From positions 1 to 27,103 of the forward strand of contig URPL01000021.1 of NCBI GenBank assembly GCA_900549725.1: a stretch of DNA of 27,103 nucleotides. The letters are read 5' to 3'. The notes beneath the pieces are model-generated. The model saw only the letters and a list, made by a program, of their open reading frames with translations, did not search any database and had not been told where the DNA came from. Of the stretch, positions 1 through 7,882 are shown in pieces. Position numbers and translations under genes: made by a program. Each line of letters begins with the position of its first letter. Position 1 is the first letter of the stretch. This DNA comes from an uncultured Eubacteriales bacterium. GTDB taxonomy: Bacteria; Bacillota; Clostridia; Oscillospirales; CAG-272.

Positions 1-1
1 T

Positions 2-1912
2 TTGAGTATTGTAAGCTTTGATAAAGTCGGCGTGGAATTCGGCGCATATACGCTGTTTCACGATATCAGCTTTGTGCTTGAAGCAAAGGACCGCCTCGGA
101 ATCGTCGGCGTCAACGGCGCCGGAAAATCCACCCTGTTTCGTCTTCTTTCCGGCGATTTGACACCGAGCAGCGGTGCAATTTATCTTTCGAAAAATGTCT
201 CTATCGGGATTTTAACGCAGAATGCCTCCTTTGAGGCAAGCGGCAGCGTATTTGACGAAATGCTTCTCGCTTTTTCTTCCGCGCTTGCGCTGGAGCGGCA
301 GATCAACGATTTGCACGATAGGTTAGAGCGCCGGGATCTGCTCACACCCGAGGAGCATGAAGCGCTTGCGGCGGAATATGCCATAAAATGCGACCGCTTT
401 GCGCAAATCGGCGGGTACGCTTTTCGCTCCCGCACCCGCTCAATGCTGCTTGCCGCCGGCTTTCCGGAGGACATGTTCTCCCTGCCGATTACCGCTCTCA
501 GCGGCGGACAGAAAACGCGGCTTTGCCTTGTGCGCCTTTTATTGCAGCAGCCGCAGCTTTTGATGCTGGATGAGCCGACAAACCATCTTGATTTCGAAAC
601 GCTGCAATGGCTTGAAACGGAGCTGCGCGCCTACACCGGCACCGTGATGGTTGTTTCGCATGACCGTTATTTTTTGGATCGCGTCGTCAATCGGATCCTT
701 GAAATCGAAAACCATACGGGCACACTCTATCGCGGCAATTATACCGACTATATCGAAAAAAAGAAAAAAGACCGCGAAATTGCGGAAAAGCACTATAAAA
801 ACCAGCAAAAGGAAATTGCAAGAATTGAGGCATATATCGCGCAGCAGCGCCGCTGGAACCGCGAGAGAAATATCATTGCCGCGGAAAGCCGCCAAAAAAT
901 GCTGGACCGCATGGTGAAGCTGGAACGCCCCGCCGACGATCCGGCCTCGGTTAAAATCGATTTTACGGTCGACTCGGATACGGGCAATGATGTTCTCACC
1001 ATGGAACAGCTGAAAAAAGGCTATCCGGGAAAACCGCTGTTTTGCGATGTGAGCGCCGTGGTCAAACGGCATGACCGCGTTTTTATTCTCGGGCCCAACG
1101 GCTGCGGGAAATCGACTCTGCTCAAAATTCTTGCCGGAAAGCTGCATCAGGACAGCGGCGAATACTTCTTCGGTTATCGTACAAAAATCGGCTATTATGA
1201 CCAGGAGCAGCAACAGTTGTGCAACGAAAACACCGTCCTTGACGAGCTGTGGGATTGCTATGAAGAAAAAAACGAAAAAGAGATTCGCGCGCTGCTTGCG
1301 CGGTTTCTCTTTTTCGCGGATGATATGGAGAAAAAGGTCGCATCTCTCAGCGGCGGGGAACGGGCAAGGCTCACGCTTTGCAAAATGATTCTTTCGCATG
1401 CCAATGTCCTCATTTTGGACGAACCGACCAACCACCTTGATATTCCCTCGCGCGAGGCTTTGGAGCAGGCGCTGCTTTCCTTTCCTGGCACGCTCCTTGC
1501 CGTATCGCATGACCGTTATTTTATCGCAAAGCTTGCAACCCGCATTTTCGATCTCGGGGGCGCCGCCTTTGCCGACTATCCCATGGGATACGAAGCATAT
1601 CTTGCAAAGAGGACGCAGAGCCGGGGAGATGCCGCGGCAAAAACGGAACAAAAAAGCGAAGGCAAAGAGGCGTATGAGCGGCAAAAGGAAACCGTTGCAA
1701 AGCGCCGCAAGGGAGAAAATGCCCGTCGCAGAGTAGATGAGGCATGCGCAAAAATCGAAAAACGGATTGCCGAGATTGATAAAGAGGCAAATGAAAACGC
1801 AGCGTTTGATTATATGCGCCTTTGCACGCTGAATGCGGAAAAGGAAGCATTGGAGGAACAGCTTTTACAGCTGTACGAAGAATCGGAAGACCTTGCCGCG
1901 CAAGGGTTCTGA
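2..1912 (+). CDS. ABC-F family ATP-binding protein (ribosome-associated ATPase)
   Basis: A soluble duplicated ABC ATPase with no membrane segments, as in the ABC-F family that acts on the ribosome in translation control or antibiotic protection. Domain 1 has Walker A GVNGAGKST (about residues 36-44), signature LSGGQ (167-171) and Walker B LLMLDEPTNHLD with catalytic Glu191. Domain 2 has GPNGCGKST (364-372), LSGGE (449-453) and LILDEPTNHLD. A charged helical linker lies between them (about 250-310), and the last 90 residues are a Lys/Glu-rich coiled coil. The length (636 aa) is normal for the family. The TTG at base 2 fits the family's usual N-terminus, but the upstream ribosome site is outside the window, so a slightly longer protein is possible. 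The subfamily and any resistance role cannot be told from motifs. The stop lies two bases from the stop of the convergent neighbour. Confidence 0.93.
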   Translation: MSIVSFDKVGVEFGAYTLFHDISFVLEAKDRLGIVGVNGAGKSTLFRLLSGDLTPSSGAIYLSKNVSIGILTQNASFEASGSVFDEMLLAFSSALALERQINDLHDRLERRDLLTPEEHEALAAEYAIKCDRFAQIGGYAFRSRTRSMLLAAGFPEDMFSLPITALSGGQKTRLCLVRLLLQQPQLLMLDEPTNHLDFETLQWLETELRAYTGTVMVVSHDRYFLDRVVNRILEIENHTGTLYRGNYTDYIEKKKKDREIAEKHYKNQQKEIARIEAYIAQQRRWNRERNIIAAESRQKMLDRMVKLERPADDPASVKIDFTVDSDTGNDVLTMEQLKKGYPGKPLFCDVSAVVKRHDRVFILGPNGCGKSTLLKILAGKLHQDSGEYFFGYRTKIGYYDQEQQQLCNENTVLDELWDCYEEKNEKEIRALLARFLFFADDMEKKVASLSGGERARLTLCKMILSHANVLILDEPTNHLDIPSREALEQALLSFPGTLLAVSHDRYFIAKLATRIFDLGGAAFADYPMGYEAYLAKRTQSRGDAAAKTEQKSEGKEAYERQKETVAKRRKGENARRRVDEACAKIEKRIAEIDKEANENAAFDYMRLCTLNAEKEALEEQLLQLYEESEDLAAQGF

Positions 1913-1914
1913 AC

Positions 1915-2388
1915 TTATTTTTCAAAGCCGTGTACAAAGCCGTCAAGCGCGGCGGAGCAGATATCCCCGCCAATGATCTTATCCTTGTATTGCAAAAGAT
2001 TCAGATAAACGGGCCCCTCGTATCCGCCGTAGTTTGTGACCTCATAGGTGTATCGCATCACGGTTTTTCCGCGATAGCGTTCCAAATTCAGCCCCTGTGC
2101 CTGCTGGATGGCATTGTAGCTTTCATATACCTTGTCAAATTCCTGCGGAACCGTTACCTCCGTCTCTTCTTTCGGGCTCTGCCCTACCTCCCAGCCGAAT
2201 TGCTTGGCAAAAGCGATGCGGTCTTCATTGGTTTTGATATTATCGTAGGATACCTTTCCCTCGTTCAGCGGCGCCATTGTTTGCTCATAGCTCGGAACAA
2301 GCACCAAAAGCGCAACCAGTGCAAGAATACCGATTGTCAAAACCGCGACAAATCTGATCGTTGCGGCCCTGAAGGAATATACAAACAT
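1915..2388 (-). CDS. DUF4830-type membrane-anchored protein
   Basis: A 157-aa protein of unknown function with one N-terminal membrane segment (about residues 9-31, RFVAVLTIGILALVALLVLV) and an outside C-terminal part. The pattern AKQFGWEV, the YNAIQQAQGLNLERY region, a YTYEVTNYGGYEG stretch and the ending IIGGDICSAALDGFVHG match what I remember of the DUF4830 family of Firmicutes. I place the start at the ATG ending at 2388 because GGGGGAAAG lies just upstream on the minus strand and the membrane helix follows at once. The reading frame continues upstream to 2472, but that extension has no good ribosome site. The gene stands alone, converges on the ABC-F gene with only two bases between stops, and is divergent from the Lar-like operon. 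I found no convincing promoter for it. Confidence 0.78.
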   Translation of the reverse strand: MFVYSFRAATIRFVAVLTIGILALVALLVLVPSYEQTMAPLNEGKVSYDNIKTNEDRIAFAKQFGWEVGQSPKEETEVTVPQEFDKVYESYNAIQQAQGLNLERYRGKTVMRYTYEVTNYGGYEGPVYLNLLQYKDKIIGGDICSAALDGFVHGFEK

Positions 2389-2468
2389 CTTCTTTCCCCC
2401 CATGCAAAACTGTATGCGCTTTACTATATGCATAAAATCCCGCCGAAATGAGGCAAAACCGAAAACTT

Positions 2469-2488
2469 GCACCCCTTTTCATTGACTT
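2469..2488 (+). repeat. 20-nt element over the -35 box, copy 1
   Basis: The sequence GCACCCCTTTTCATTGACTT covers the -35 hexamer of the Lar-like operon promoter. An almost identical copy (19 of 20 bases) sits at 24384-24403 in the same register over the -35 box of the SIS isomerase gene. It may be a shared operator or an extended -35/upstream element. Confidence 0.7.
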
Positions 2489-2510
2489 CTCTCAAAAGGT
2501 ATGCTAAAAT
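2482..2510 (+). promoter_or_regulatory. SigA promoter of the lar-like/gnd/kinase operon
   Basis: The -35 is TTGACT (2482-2487) and the -10 is TAAAAT (2505-2510), separated by exactly 17 bases. TGC before the -10 makes it an extended -10 promoter. The predicted transcript starts near 2517, leaving a very short leader before the GGAGG at 2521-2525. Confidence 0.8.
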
Positions 2511-2534
2511 AATTCGGATCGGAGGATGATTTTG

Positions 2535-3794
2535 ATGATTCTGCAAACAGACGGAGTGATCAGCGAACAACAGGTTGCACAGGCGCTTGAAAAAACGCTT
2601 TCTGAGCAGAAAAAGCCACTCAAAAAAGTGCTTCTTTTGCCGCCTGATTTTACAAGAATGTATTCCGGCGCGGGTATGATTACCCGCATTTTATACGAAA
2701 TGCTTTCTGTGGGTGCCGAGGTGGATATCATGCCGGCGCTCGGTACGCATGTCGCCATGACACGGCAGGAGGCGCATTCCTTTTTCGGGGACAGCGTCCC
2801 TTACGAAAAGCTCATCGTGCATAACTGGCGCACGGATGTCGAAAAAATCGGAGAAGTGCCCGCCGACTTTGTCGCTTCGGTTTCGGAGGGCTTGGTTGAT
2901 ACCGCAATTGATGTTGAGGTCAACCGCCGCCTTTTGGACCCGACGTATGATCTGATCGTTTCCATCGGGCAGGTCGTGCCGCATGAGGTTGTAGGCATGG
3001 CGAATTATTCCAAAAACATCTTTGTCGGCTGCGGCGGCGCTTCCATGATCAATGCAAGCCACATGCTCGGCGCATTTTACGGGCTGGAACGCATCATGGG
3101 CAAGGATTTCTCCCCCGTGCGGCGCGTTTTTGATTATGCGCAGGAGCATTTTCTCAAAGATCTGCCCCTGCTTTATGTTCTGACCTGTACCACAAATACG
3201 GGCGATGTAACCAATTTGCACGGGCTGTATCTCGGCAATTCCCGCACGCTGTTTGAAGCCGCCGTTGCACAGAGCCAGGCGCGCAATATGACGCATCTTG
3301 AAAACCCGATTGAAAAATGCGTTGTTTATCTGGACCCGCGCGAATTTAAGAGCACATGGCTCGGAAACAAAGCAATCTACCGCACGCGTATGGCAATTAA
3401 GGACGGCGGGCAGCTCATCATCCTTGCCCCCGGAGTTGAACGCTTTGGGGAGGACGGCGAGGTAGATCGCCTGATCCGCCGCTATGGATATGTGGGCAGG
3501 GAGAAAATTCTTTCCCTGGTGAAAACGGAGCCGGAGCTTGCGCAAAATCTCTCGGTCGCCGCGCATCTCATCCATGGCTCGTCCGACAGCCGCTTCTCTG
3601 TCACGTATTGCACAAAGCTGCTCAGCGAAGACGAAGTGCGCGGCGTCGGCTTTTCCTATCTGCCCTACGAGGAGGCGGCTGCGCTGTATCCTCCGCAAAC
3701 GCTGCGGGACGGAATACAAACCGTGCACGGTGAGACAATTTATTATATCGGCAACCCGGCGCTCGGGCTTTGGGATGCTGCACATACAAATTAA
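2535..3794 (+). CDS. LarA-family nickel-dependent racemase/epimerase homologue
   Basis: A 419-aa member of the lactate racemase (LarA) superfamily, whose enzymes use a nickel-pincer nucleotide (NPN) to racemise or epimerise 2-hydroxy acids. The key residues are visible: PDFTR (37-41), His72 in LGTH, His150, Lys160 and His176. The spacings His150-Lys160 (10) and His150-His176 (26) equal those of His174, Lys184 and His200 in Lactiplantibacillus LarA, where Lys184 holds the cofactor and His200 binds nickel. The substrate is not shown by sequence. Because 6-phosphogluconate dehydrogenase and a sugar-acid kinase follow 20 bases downstream, an aldonate such as gluconate is more likely than lactate. 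The ATG at 2535 is preferred over 2526 because GGAGG ends at 2525, nine bases before it. The NPN synthesis genes larB, larC and larE are not in this window. Confidence 0.87.
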   Translation: MILQTDGVISEQQVAQALEKTLSEQKKPLKKVLLLPPDFTRMYSGAGMITRILYEMLSVGAEVDIMPALGTHVAMTRQEAHSFFGDSVPYEKLIVHNWRTDVEKIGEVPADFVASVSEGLVDTAIDVEVNRRLLDPTYDLIVSIGQVVPHEVVGMANYSKNIFVGCGGASMINASHMLGAFYGLERIMGKDFSPVRRVFDYAQEHFLKDLPLLYVLTCTTNTGDVTNLHGLYLGNSRTLFEAAVAQSQARNMTHLENPIEKCVVYLDPREFKSTWLGNKAIYRTRMAIKDGGQLIILAPGVERFGEDGEVDRLIRRYGYVGREKILSLVKTEPELAQNLSVAAHLIHGSSDSRFSVTYCTKLLSEDEVRGVGFSYLPYEEAAALYPPQTLRDGIQTVHGETIYYIGNPALGLWDAAHTN

Positions 3795-3814
3795 AAAGAC
3801 AGGAGCACAAAAAA

Positions 3815-5266
3815 ATGAAAAAATCGGATCTTGGGCTGATCGGGCTTGCCGTTATGGGCGAAAACCTCGTTATGAATATGGAATCCAAAGGCTTTACCGT
3901 TTCCGTATTCAACCGCACAACAGAAAAGGTAGAGCGCTTTGTAAACGGGCGCGCCAAGGGCAAAAACATCGTCGGCTGCTATTCTTTGCAGCAGCTCGTG
4001 GATTCCCTGGAAAAGCCGCGCAAGGTCATGATGATGATCAAGGCCGGCAAGCCGGTGGACGATATGATTGAGCAGCTGCTCCCGCTTTTGGACGACGGCG
4101 ACATTATCATCGACGGCGGAAACTCGCATTTTCCGGATACCATGCGGCGCTGCGCTTATGTTGAAAGCAAAGGCAAGCTGTATATCGGAACAGGCGTTTC
4201 CGGCGGTGAAGAGGGCGCACTGAATGGCCCCTCCATGATGCCGGGCGGTTCCCCTGCCGCATGGGCGGCGGTGAAGCCTATTTTTCAAAGTATTTGCGCC
4301 AAAGTGGAGGACGGCACCCCATGCTGCGACTGGGTCGGTGAAAACGGCGCGGGACATTTTGTGAAAATGGTGCACAACGGCATCGAATACGGTGATATGG
4401 AGCTGATCTGCGAGACCTATTCCCTGCTGAAAAATATTCTCGGTCTTACGGCGGACGAAATGCATGATGTTTTTGCCGAATGGAACCGCGGCGAGCTTGA
4501 CAGCTATCTCATTGAGATTACGCGCGACATTTTGGCATATAAGGATACGGACGGCTCTGCGCTTGTTGAAAAAATTTTGGATACCGCAGGACAAAAGGGC
4601 ACCGGAAAATGGACGGCAATTTCCGCACTGGACGAAGGTGTTCCGCTGACGCTGATTGCAGAGGCTGTGTTTGCCCGCTGCCTGTCCGCACAGAAAGAGG
4701 AGCGCGTTAAGGCATCCGAAATTTTGAGCGGACCCACGCCCCTGTTTGAGGGCGATCGCGCAGCATTCATCAACGATCTCAAAGACGCACTGCTTGCCGC
4801 AAAAATCGTTTCCTATGCCCAAGGGTATGCCCTGATGCGCGCTGCTGCCCGCAGCTACGGCTGGAACCTCAACTGGGGCGGCATTGCTCTGATGTGGCGC
4901 GGCGGCTGCATCATCCGCTCCGTATTCCTCGGAAAAATCAAAGAGGCATACGATGCCGATCCGGCACTGGAAAACCTGATGCTTGCCCCCTATTTCCGTG
5001 AGAAGCTGGAGAAAGGGCAAAAAGGCTGGAGAAGAATTTGCGCCTCTGCGATCACAAACGGCATCCCCGCACCGGCGCTCTGCGCGGCGCTTTCCTACTA
5101 CGACGGCTATCGCAGCGCCCGCCTGCCCGCAAATCTTTTGCAGGCGCAGCGCGATTATTTCGGCGCACATACCTATGAAAGGGTCGATCGCCCGCGCGGA
5201 GAATTCTTCCACACGGACTGGACCGGGCACGGCGGCAATACCTCCTCCTCCGCCTATAATGCGTAA
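3815..5266 (+). CDS. gnd: 6-phosphogluconate dehydrogenase, decarboxylating (NADP type)
   Basis: Oxidises and decarboxylates 6-phosphogluconate to ribulose-5-phosphate with reduction of NADP, in the cytosolic pentose-phosphate pathway. The 483-aa length is typical of the long Gnd class. The Rossmann motif GLIGLAVMG (7-15) is followed by NRT (33-35), whose Arg normally contacts the 2'-phosphate of NADP. IIDGGNS (98-104) and VSGGEEGALNGPSMMPGG (128-145) are family signatures. The substrate and catalytic residues Lys184, Asn188 and Glu191 lie in the HFVKMVHNGIEYGD segment, and the C-terminus ends with the usual TSSSAYNA. The start ATG follows AGGAG at 3801-3805; the frame continues upstream but overlaps the previous gene. 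It is the middle gene of a three-gene operon with gaps of 20 and 19 bases, so it probably takes 6-phosphogluconate made by the neighbouring kinase. Confidence 0.97.
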   Translation: MKKSDLGLIGLAVMGENLVMNMESKGFTVSVFNRTTEKVERFVNGRAKGKNIVGCYSLQQLVDSLEKPRKVMMMIKAGKPVDDMIEQLLPLLDDGDIIIDGGNSHFPDTMRRCAYVESKGKLYIGTGVSGGEEGALNGPSMMPGGSPAAWAAVKPIFQSICAKVEDGTPCCDWVGENGAGHFVKMVHNGIEYGDMELICETYSLLKNILGLTADEMHDVFAEWNRGELDSYLIEITRDILAYKDTDGSALVEKILDTAGQKGTGKWTAISALDEGVPLTLIAEAVFARCLSAQKEERVKASEILSGPTPLFEGDRAAFINDLKDALLAAKIVSYAQGYALMRAAARSYGWNLNWGGIALMWRGGCIIRSVFLGKIKEAYDADPALENLMLAPYFREKLEKGQKGWRRICASAITNGIPAPALCAALSYYDGYRSARLPANLLQAQRDYFGAHTYERVDRPRGEFFHTDWTGHGGNTSSSAYNA

Positions 5267-5285
5267 ACGCGAAAGGAAACAAACA

Positions 5286-6359
5286 ATGAAGCTGAAAGAA
5301 AATGCAAAATATGCCCTGGTCGTTCCGACCAGCATGGGGGTTCGCATCAGCCCCGCAAACGGTCAACCCGTTGCCTCCAGCGACACATTTTTTATGCAGG
5401 CAACCAGTGCGGAAACCAATGTGGCGAGCATTGCCTCCTATCTCGGCCTGCCCGTACACGTGTTGACGGCATTTGTCAAGGACAGCCCGATTTCCGCTTT
5501 TATTAAATCCAATCTCCGCGCCCGCGGAATGAGCTTTGAAGGCAAAGAAGTGCCGCAGGGCGGCCCTTGGGGCTATCGCCACCAATTCAATATTGCCGAT
5601 TCCGGCAGCGGCGTGCGCGGGCCCCGCGTTTGTAATGACCGTGCCGGCGAGGTCGGCCGCACCATGACCGCCGACGATTTTGATCTTGAGCAGCTCTTTG
5701 TCAAAGACGGCGTAAAGGTGCTGCACCTGAGCGGGTTGATCGCGGCGCTTTCCGAAAAGACAAGCGCGCTCTGCCTCGCGCTTGCGCGCAAGGCAAAGGA
5801 AAACGGCACCCTTGTCAGCTTTGATTTAAACTATCGCGCTTCATTCTGGGTAAATCGCGAGAAAGAGCTGCGTGCGGCATTTACGGAAATTGCTTCACTT
5901 TCCGATATTCTTGTCGGAAATGAAGAAGATTTTCAGCTGGCACTCGGCATTGATGGACCGGAGGCGGGCGGCAAGGACCTCTTAGCAAAAACCGATGCAT
6001 TTCGCGGCATGATTGACCGTGTGCGCACGGTTTTCCCGAATGCCTCTGTCTTTGCAACAACGCTGCGCGAGGTGGAGAGCGCCAATTCTCACCTTTGGGG
6101 CGCCGTAATGCTTTACGGCGACGAATTCTATACAGCGCCCGCGCGCAGAATTGAGGTGCTTGATCGGATCGGCGGCGGAGACGGCTTTGTCGGCGGTCTT
6201 TTGTACGGGATTCTCCGTGGATGGGATCCGCAGCGCTGCCTTGCATTTGCTTGGAGCAGCGGCGCACTTGCGACGACTTTCCTTACCGATTATGCACAGC
6301 CGGCGGATGAAGAGCAGATTTTCTCCATCTGGAACGGCAATGCCCGCGTCAAGCGCTGA
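5286..6359 (+). CDS. PfkB-family sugar kinase (2-keto-3-deoxygluconate kinase-like)
   Basis: A 357-aa ribokinase-fold kinase that transfers phosphate from ATP to a sugar or sugar acid. The C-terminal PfkB signature DRIGGGDGF is present (293-301) with catalytic base Asp299. The middle segment FDLNYRASFW (179-188) and GNEEDF (211-216) are typical of 2-keto-3-deoxygluconate kinases. The N-terminal PfkB signature is degenerate: SAETN (41-45) replaces the usual Gly-Gly. The start ATG follows AAAGGAA, 19 bases after gnd; an in-frame extension running back into gnd is rejected. In this operon the substrate could be gluconate (giving 6-phosphogluconate for Gnd) or 2-keto-3-deoxygluconate, and sequence alone does not decide. 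I leave the symbol blank, since kdgK would imply a known substrate. Confidence 0.88.
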   Translation: MKLKENAKYALVVPTSMGVRISPANGQPVASSDTFFMQATSAETNVASIASYLGLPVHVLTAFVKDSPISAFIKSNLRARGMSFEGKEVPQGGPWGYRHQFNIADSGSGVRGPRVCNDRAGEVGRTMTADDFDLEQLFVKDGVKVLHLSGLIAALSEKTSALCLALARKAKENGTLVSFDLNYRASFWVNREKELRAAFTEIASLSDILVGNEEDFQLALGIDGPEAGGKDLLAKTDAFRGMIDRVRTVFPNASVFATTLREVESANSHLWGAVMLYGDEFYTAPARRIEVLDRIGGGDGFVGGLLYGILRGWDPQRCLAFAWSSGALATTFLTDYAQPADEEQIFSIWNGNARVKR

Positions 6360-6369
6360 AAAAATAAAG

Positions 6370-6410
6370 AAATGCGCTTCCCTGCTTTGTGCGGGGAAGC
6401 GCATTTTGCT
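6370..6410. terminator. Bidirectional intrinsic terminator
   Basis: A perfect 13-bp stem pairs 6370-6382 (AAATGCGCTTCCC) with 6394-6406. Thymines follow on the plus strand and an A-rich run precedes it, giving a U tract on the minus strand. It lies between the kinase gene and the convergent gene ending at 6426, so it can serve both. Confidence 0.88.
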
Positions 6411-6425
6411 TTAAAGAAGAAAAAA

Positions 6426-7022
6426 TCAGTTTGCAAAGGTAACGGTTCTGCTTTTACGATCCATATCGGCATGATAAACAAGCATGGAGGTAACTGCGCG
6501 ATCCTCCTGCGGCAGGCTGTCACAGCAAAAGCGCAGCGTGAGCCGGCTGAACTGCGAAAAATCAAGATTTTCAAAAGAGAGCCGCAAAAAGGTATAGCGG
6601 CCGCGCTGCCGCTGCAGCAAAACAGTCCCCTGCGAGACAAGGTTGCCCCTCTCGTCGATCAGCTCAAAAGTAAACGGCATGCCATGAAGCTGCGGGAAGG
6701 CTTTATTATATTTTTGCTCAAGCGCCTGCGGAATTTTATACAACGTGCTGCGATTAAACCAAACAGTCATCTGCGCCTGAGAGCACTGCTTCACATAATC
6801 GATATAATCACAATGAAAATAACCGAATTCCGTAATATAGGAGCGCAGCATCTGCCGCTCCGCGGTCACAGAGCCGTCCGCTGCCGCAGCGGTACCGATT
6901 TCTGCGGTCTCAACCAGTTTTTTATATTCACGGGGAGGGTTGGATTGCCCCATACGAAGCAAAATTCCGACAAAGAGCAGCGCGCTGAGCACGCCAAGCG
7001 TTCCGAAAATCAATTTTTTCAT
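6426..7022 (-). CDS. Hypothetical protein with N-terminal membrane anchor
   Basis: I do not recognise this 198-aa protein. Residues 4-22 form a single hydrophobic helix after MKK, which could be an uncleaved signal or anchor; there is no lipobox cysteine. The rest is soluble and mixed, with Tyr/Phe-rich stretches around 66-80 (YITEFGYFHCDYIDYV) and a C-terminal part that looks like beta strands, for example GRYTFLRLSF and SRLTLRFCCD. The start is the ATG ending at 7022, preceded on the minus strand by AGGTAGGAAA. It is the last gene of the RNase M5 operon, 11 bases after the RNHCP gene, and ends just before the shared terminator. An extracytoplasmic location facing outward is inferred from the anchor only. 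Confidence 0.72.
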   Translation of the reverse strand: MKKLIFGTLGVLSALLFVGILLRMGQSNPPREYKKLVETAEIGTAAAADGSVTAERQMLRSYITEFGYFHCDYIDYVKQCSQAQMTVWFNRSTLYKIPQALEQKYNKAFPQLHGMPFTFELIDERGNLVSQGTVLLQRQRGRYTFLRLSFENLDFSQFSRLTLRFCCDSLPQEDRAVTSMLVYHADMDRKSRTVTFAN

Positions 7023-7033
7023 AGTAAAATTTC

Positions 7034-7384
7034 CTACCTCTTTGCTTTTGCTTCACGATACTGGCAACTGGTCAGGCGAATCAGTTCTTTCAGATTATCA
7101 GGCTGCTGCGGCGTATCAACGGCTGCACGATTGCGGTGCAGCTCACCGCATTTTTCGCAGCGATAAATGATAATATAGCCTTTTTTCGTATCCGGAACGG
7201 CACTGACGGGGCGCAGAATGCCGCCGCAGGGGTTTGCCCGATCCCCGGGGTTGATATCCACATGCAATGAGCACAGGCAAAACGGGCAGTGATCCCGCGA
7301 GGAGGACAGCATGGGCAGCACTTCCCTGCCGCATACGGTACAGCGGAAGCCCTGATCATTTTTTAAAAAGCGTTTTGTTTGCAT
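7034..7384 (-). CDS. RNHCP-domain zinc-ribbon protein
   Basis: A 116-aa cytosolic protein with three Cys pairs: C15/C18, C33/C36 and C76/C79. The segment SRDHCPFCLCSLHVDINPGD (29-48) fits the RNHCP domain, named after its Arg-Asn-His-Cys-Pro motif; here Asn is replaced by Asp. It therefore probably binds one or more zinc ions and may contact nucleic acid or protein, but no reaction is known for the family. It lies 10 bases after the GtrA-like gene and 11 before the next, so it is cotranscribed. The ribosome site is weak: AAGGG is about 17 bases from the ATG, which suggests coupling to translation of the gene upstream. Confidence 0.85.
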   Translation of the reverse strand: MQTKRFLKNDQGFRCTVCGREVLPMLSSSRDHCPFCLCSLHVDINPGDRANPCGGILRPVSAVPDTKKGYIIIYRCEKCGELHRNRAAVDTPQQPDNLKELIRLTSCQYREAKAKR

Positions 7385-7394
7385 AACGCGCTAT

Positions 7395-7874
7395 TCAGTT
7401 CCCTTCGGCTTTATTGCGTTTTCCCTTTAATTTTTCATCAATTCCGTTGAAAGAAACGCCTTTGGTGAAAAAATAATTGACCAGCACCTGAATCACATCG
7501 GTGATAAACTTCATAACATAGGTATTGAGCGAAAGCACCGTGACGAGCAGATACATTGCAAGCAGCGCGCCAAGCTCTGTTACCGCACGGATTAGTATAA
7601 AAGAGAAAAAGCGCGCCAGATGAATACCGTCGCAGCGGATGCGGAAAACAAAGCGCTTTGTAACATAGTAAGAAAATAAAACGCTGACGATCCAGGAAAG
7701 TACATGCGCAAGCAAATAGACATGCTCGGCAATAAAGCGGTTGGAAACGCGGGAAAGCGGCGCATTCACACCCCAAAATACCCCATAGTTTACCGCCACC
7801 GTCAAAAGGCCGAAGAGTGCATATGTAATTAAAATATGGTGTTTCTCAAGCAAGTGTTTCAGTCGATTCTTCAT
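7395..7874 (-). CDS. GtrA-like four-helix membrane protein
   Basis: A 159-aa integral membrane protein of the GtrA family, small four-helix proteins often thought to move polyprenyl-linked sugars across the membrane. Four hydrophobic segments are visible: about 15-36 (ITYALFGLLTVAVNYGVFWG), 54-73, 86-109 and 116-135. The pattern SYYVTKRFVF between helices 2 and 3 and the basic C-terminal tail are typical. I choose the ATG ending at 7874 (MKNRL) because GAGG lies six bases upstream. An alternative in-frame ATG ending at 7886 would overlap the RNase M5 stop as ATGA but has no ribosome site. No glycosyltransferase gene is adjacent, so the cargo is unknown. Confidence 0.87.
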   Translation of the reverse strand: MKNRLKHLLEKHHILITYALFGLLTVAVNYGVFWGVNAPLSRVSNRFIAEHVYLLAHVLSWIVSVLFSYYVTKRFVFRIRCDGIHLARFFSFILIRAVTELGALLAMYLLVTVLSLNTYVMKFITDVIQVLVNYFFTKGVSFNGIDEKLKGKRNKAEGN

Positions 7875-7882
7875 TGCCATCC

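Noticed and set aside
539..1684. Long minus-strand frame inside the ABC-F gene
   Set aside because: Antisense shadow of a full-length ABC-F gene, with no family match or start signal.
4983..5285. N-terminal extension of the PfkB kinase
   Set aside because: It would overlap gnd by almost 300 bases; the ATG at 5286 has a ribosome site and gives a normal kinase length.
3791..5347. Long open frame on the minus strand opposite gnd
   Set aside because: It is an antisense shadow of the clear Gnd gene; the translation has no recognisable motif and no ribosome site.
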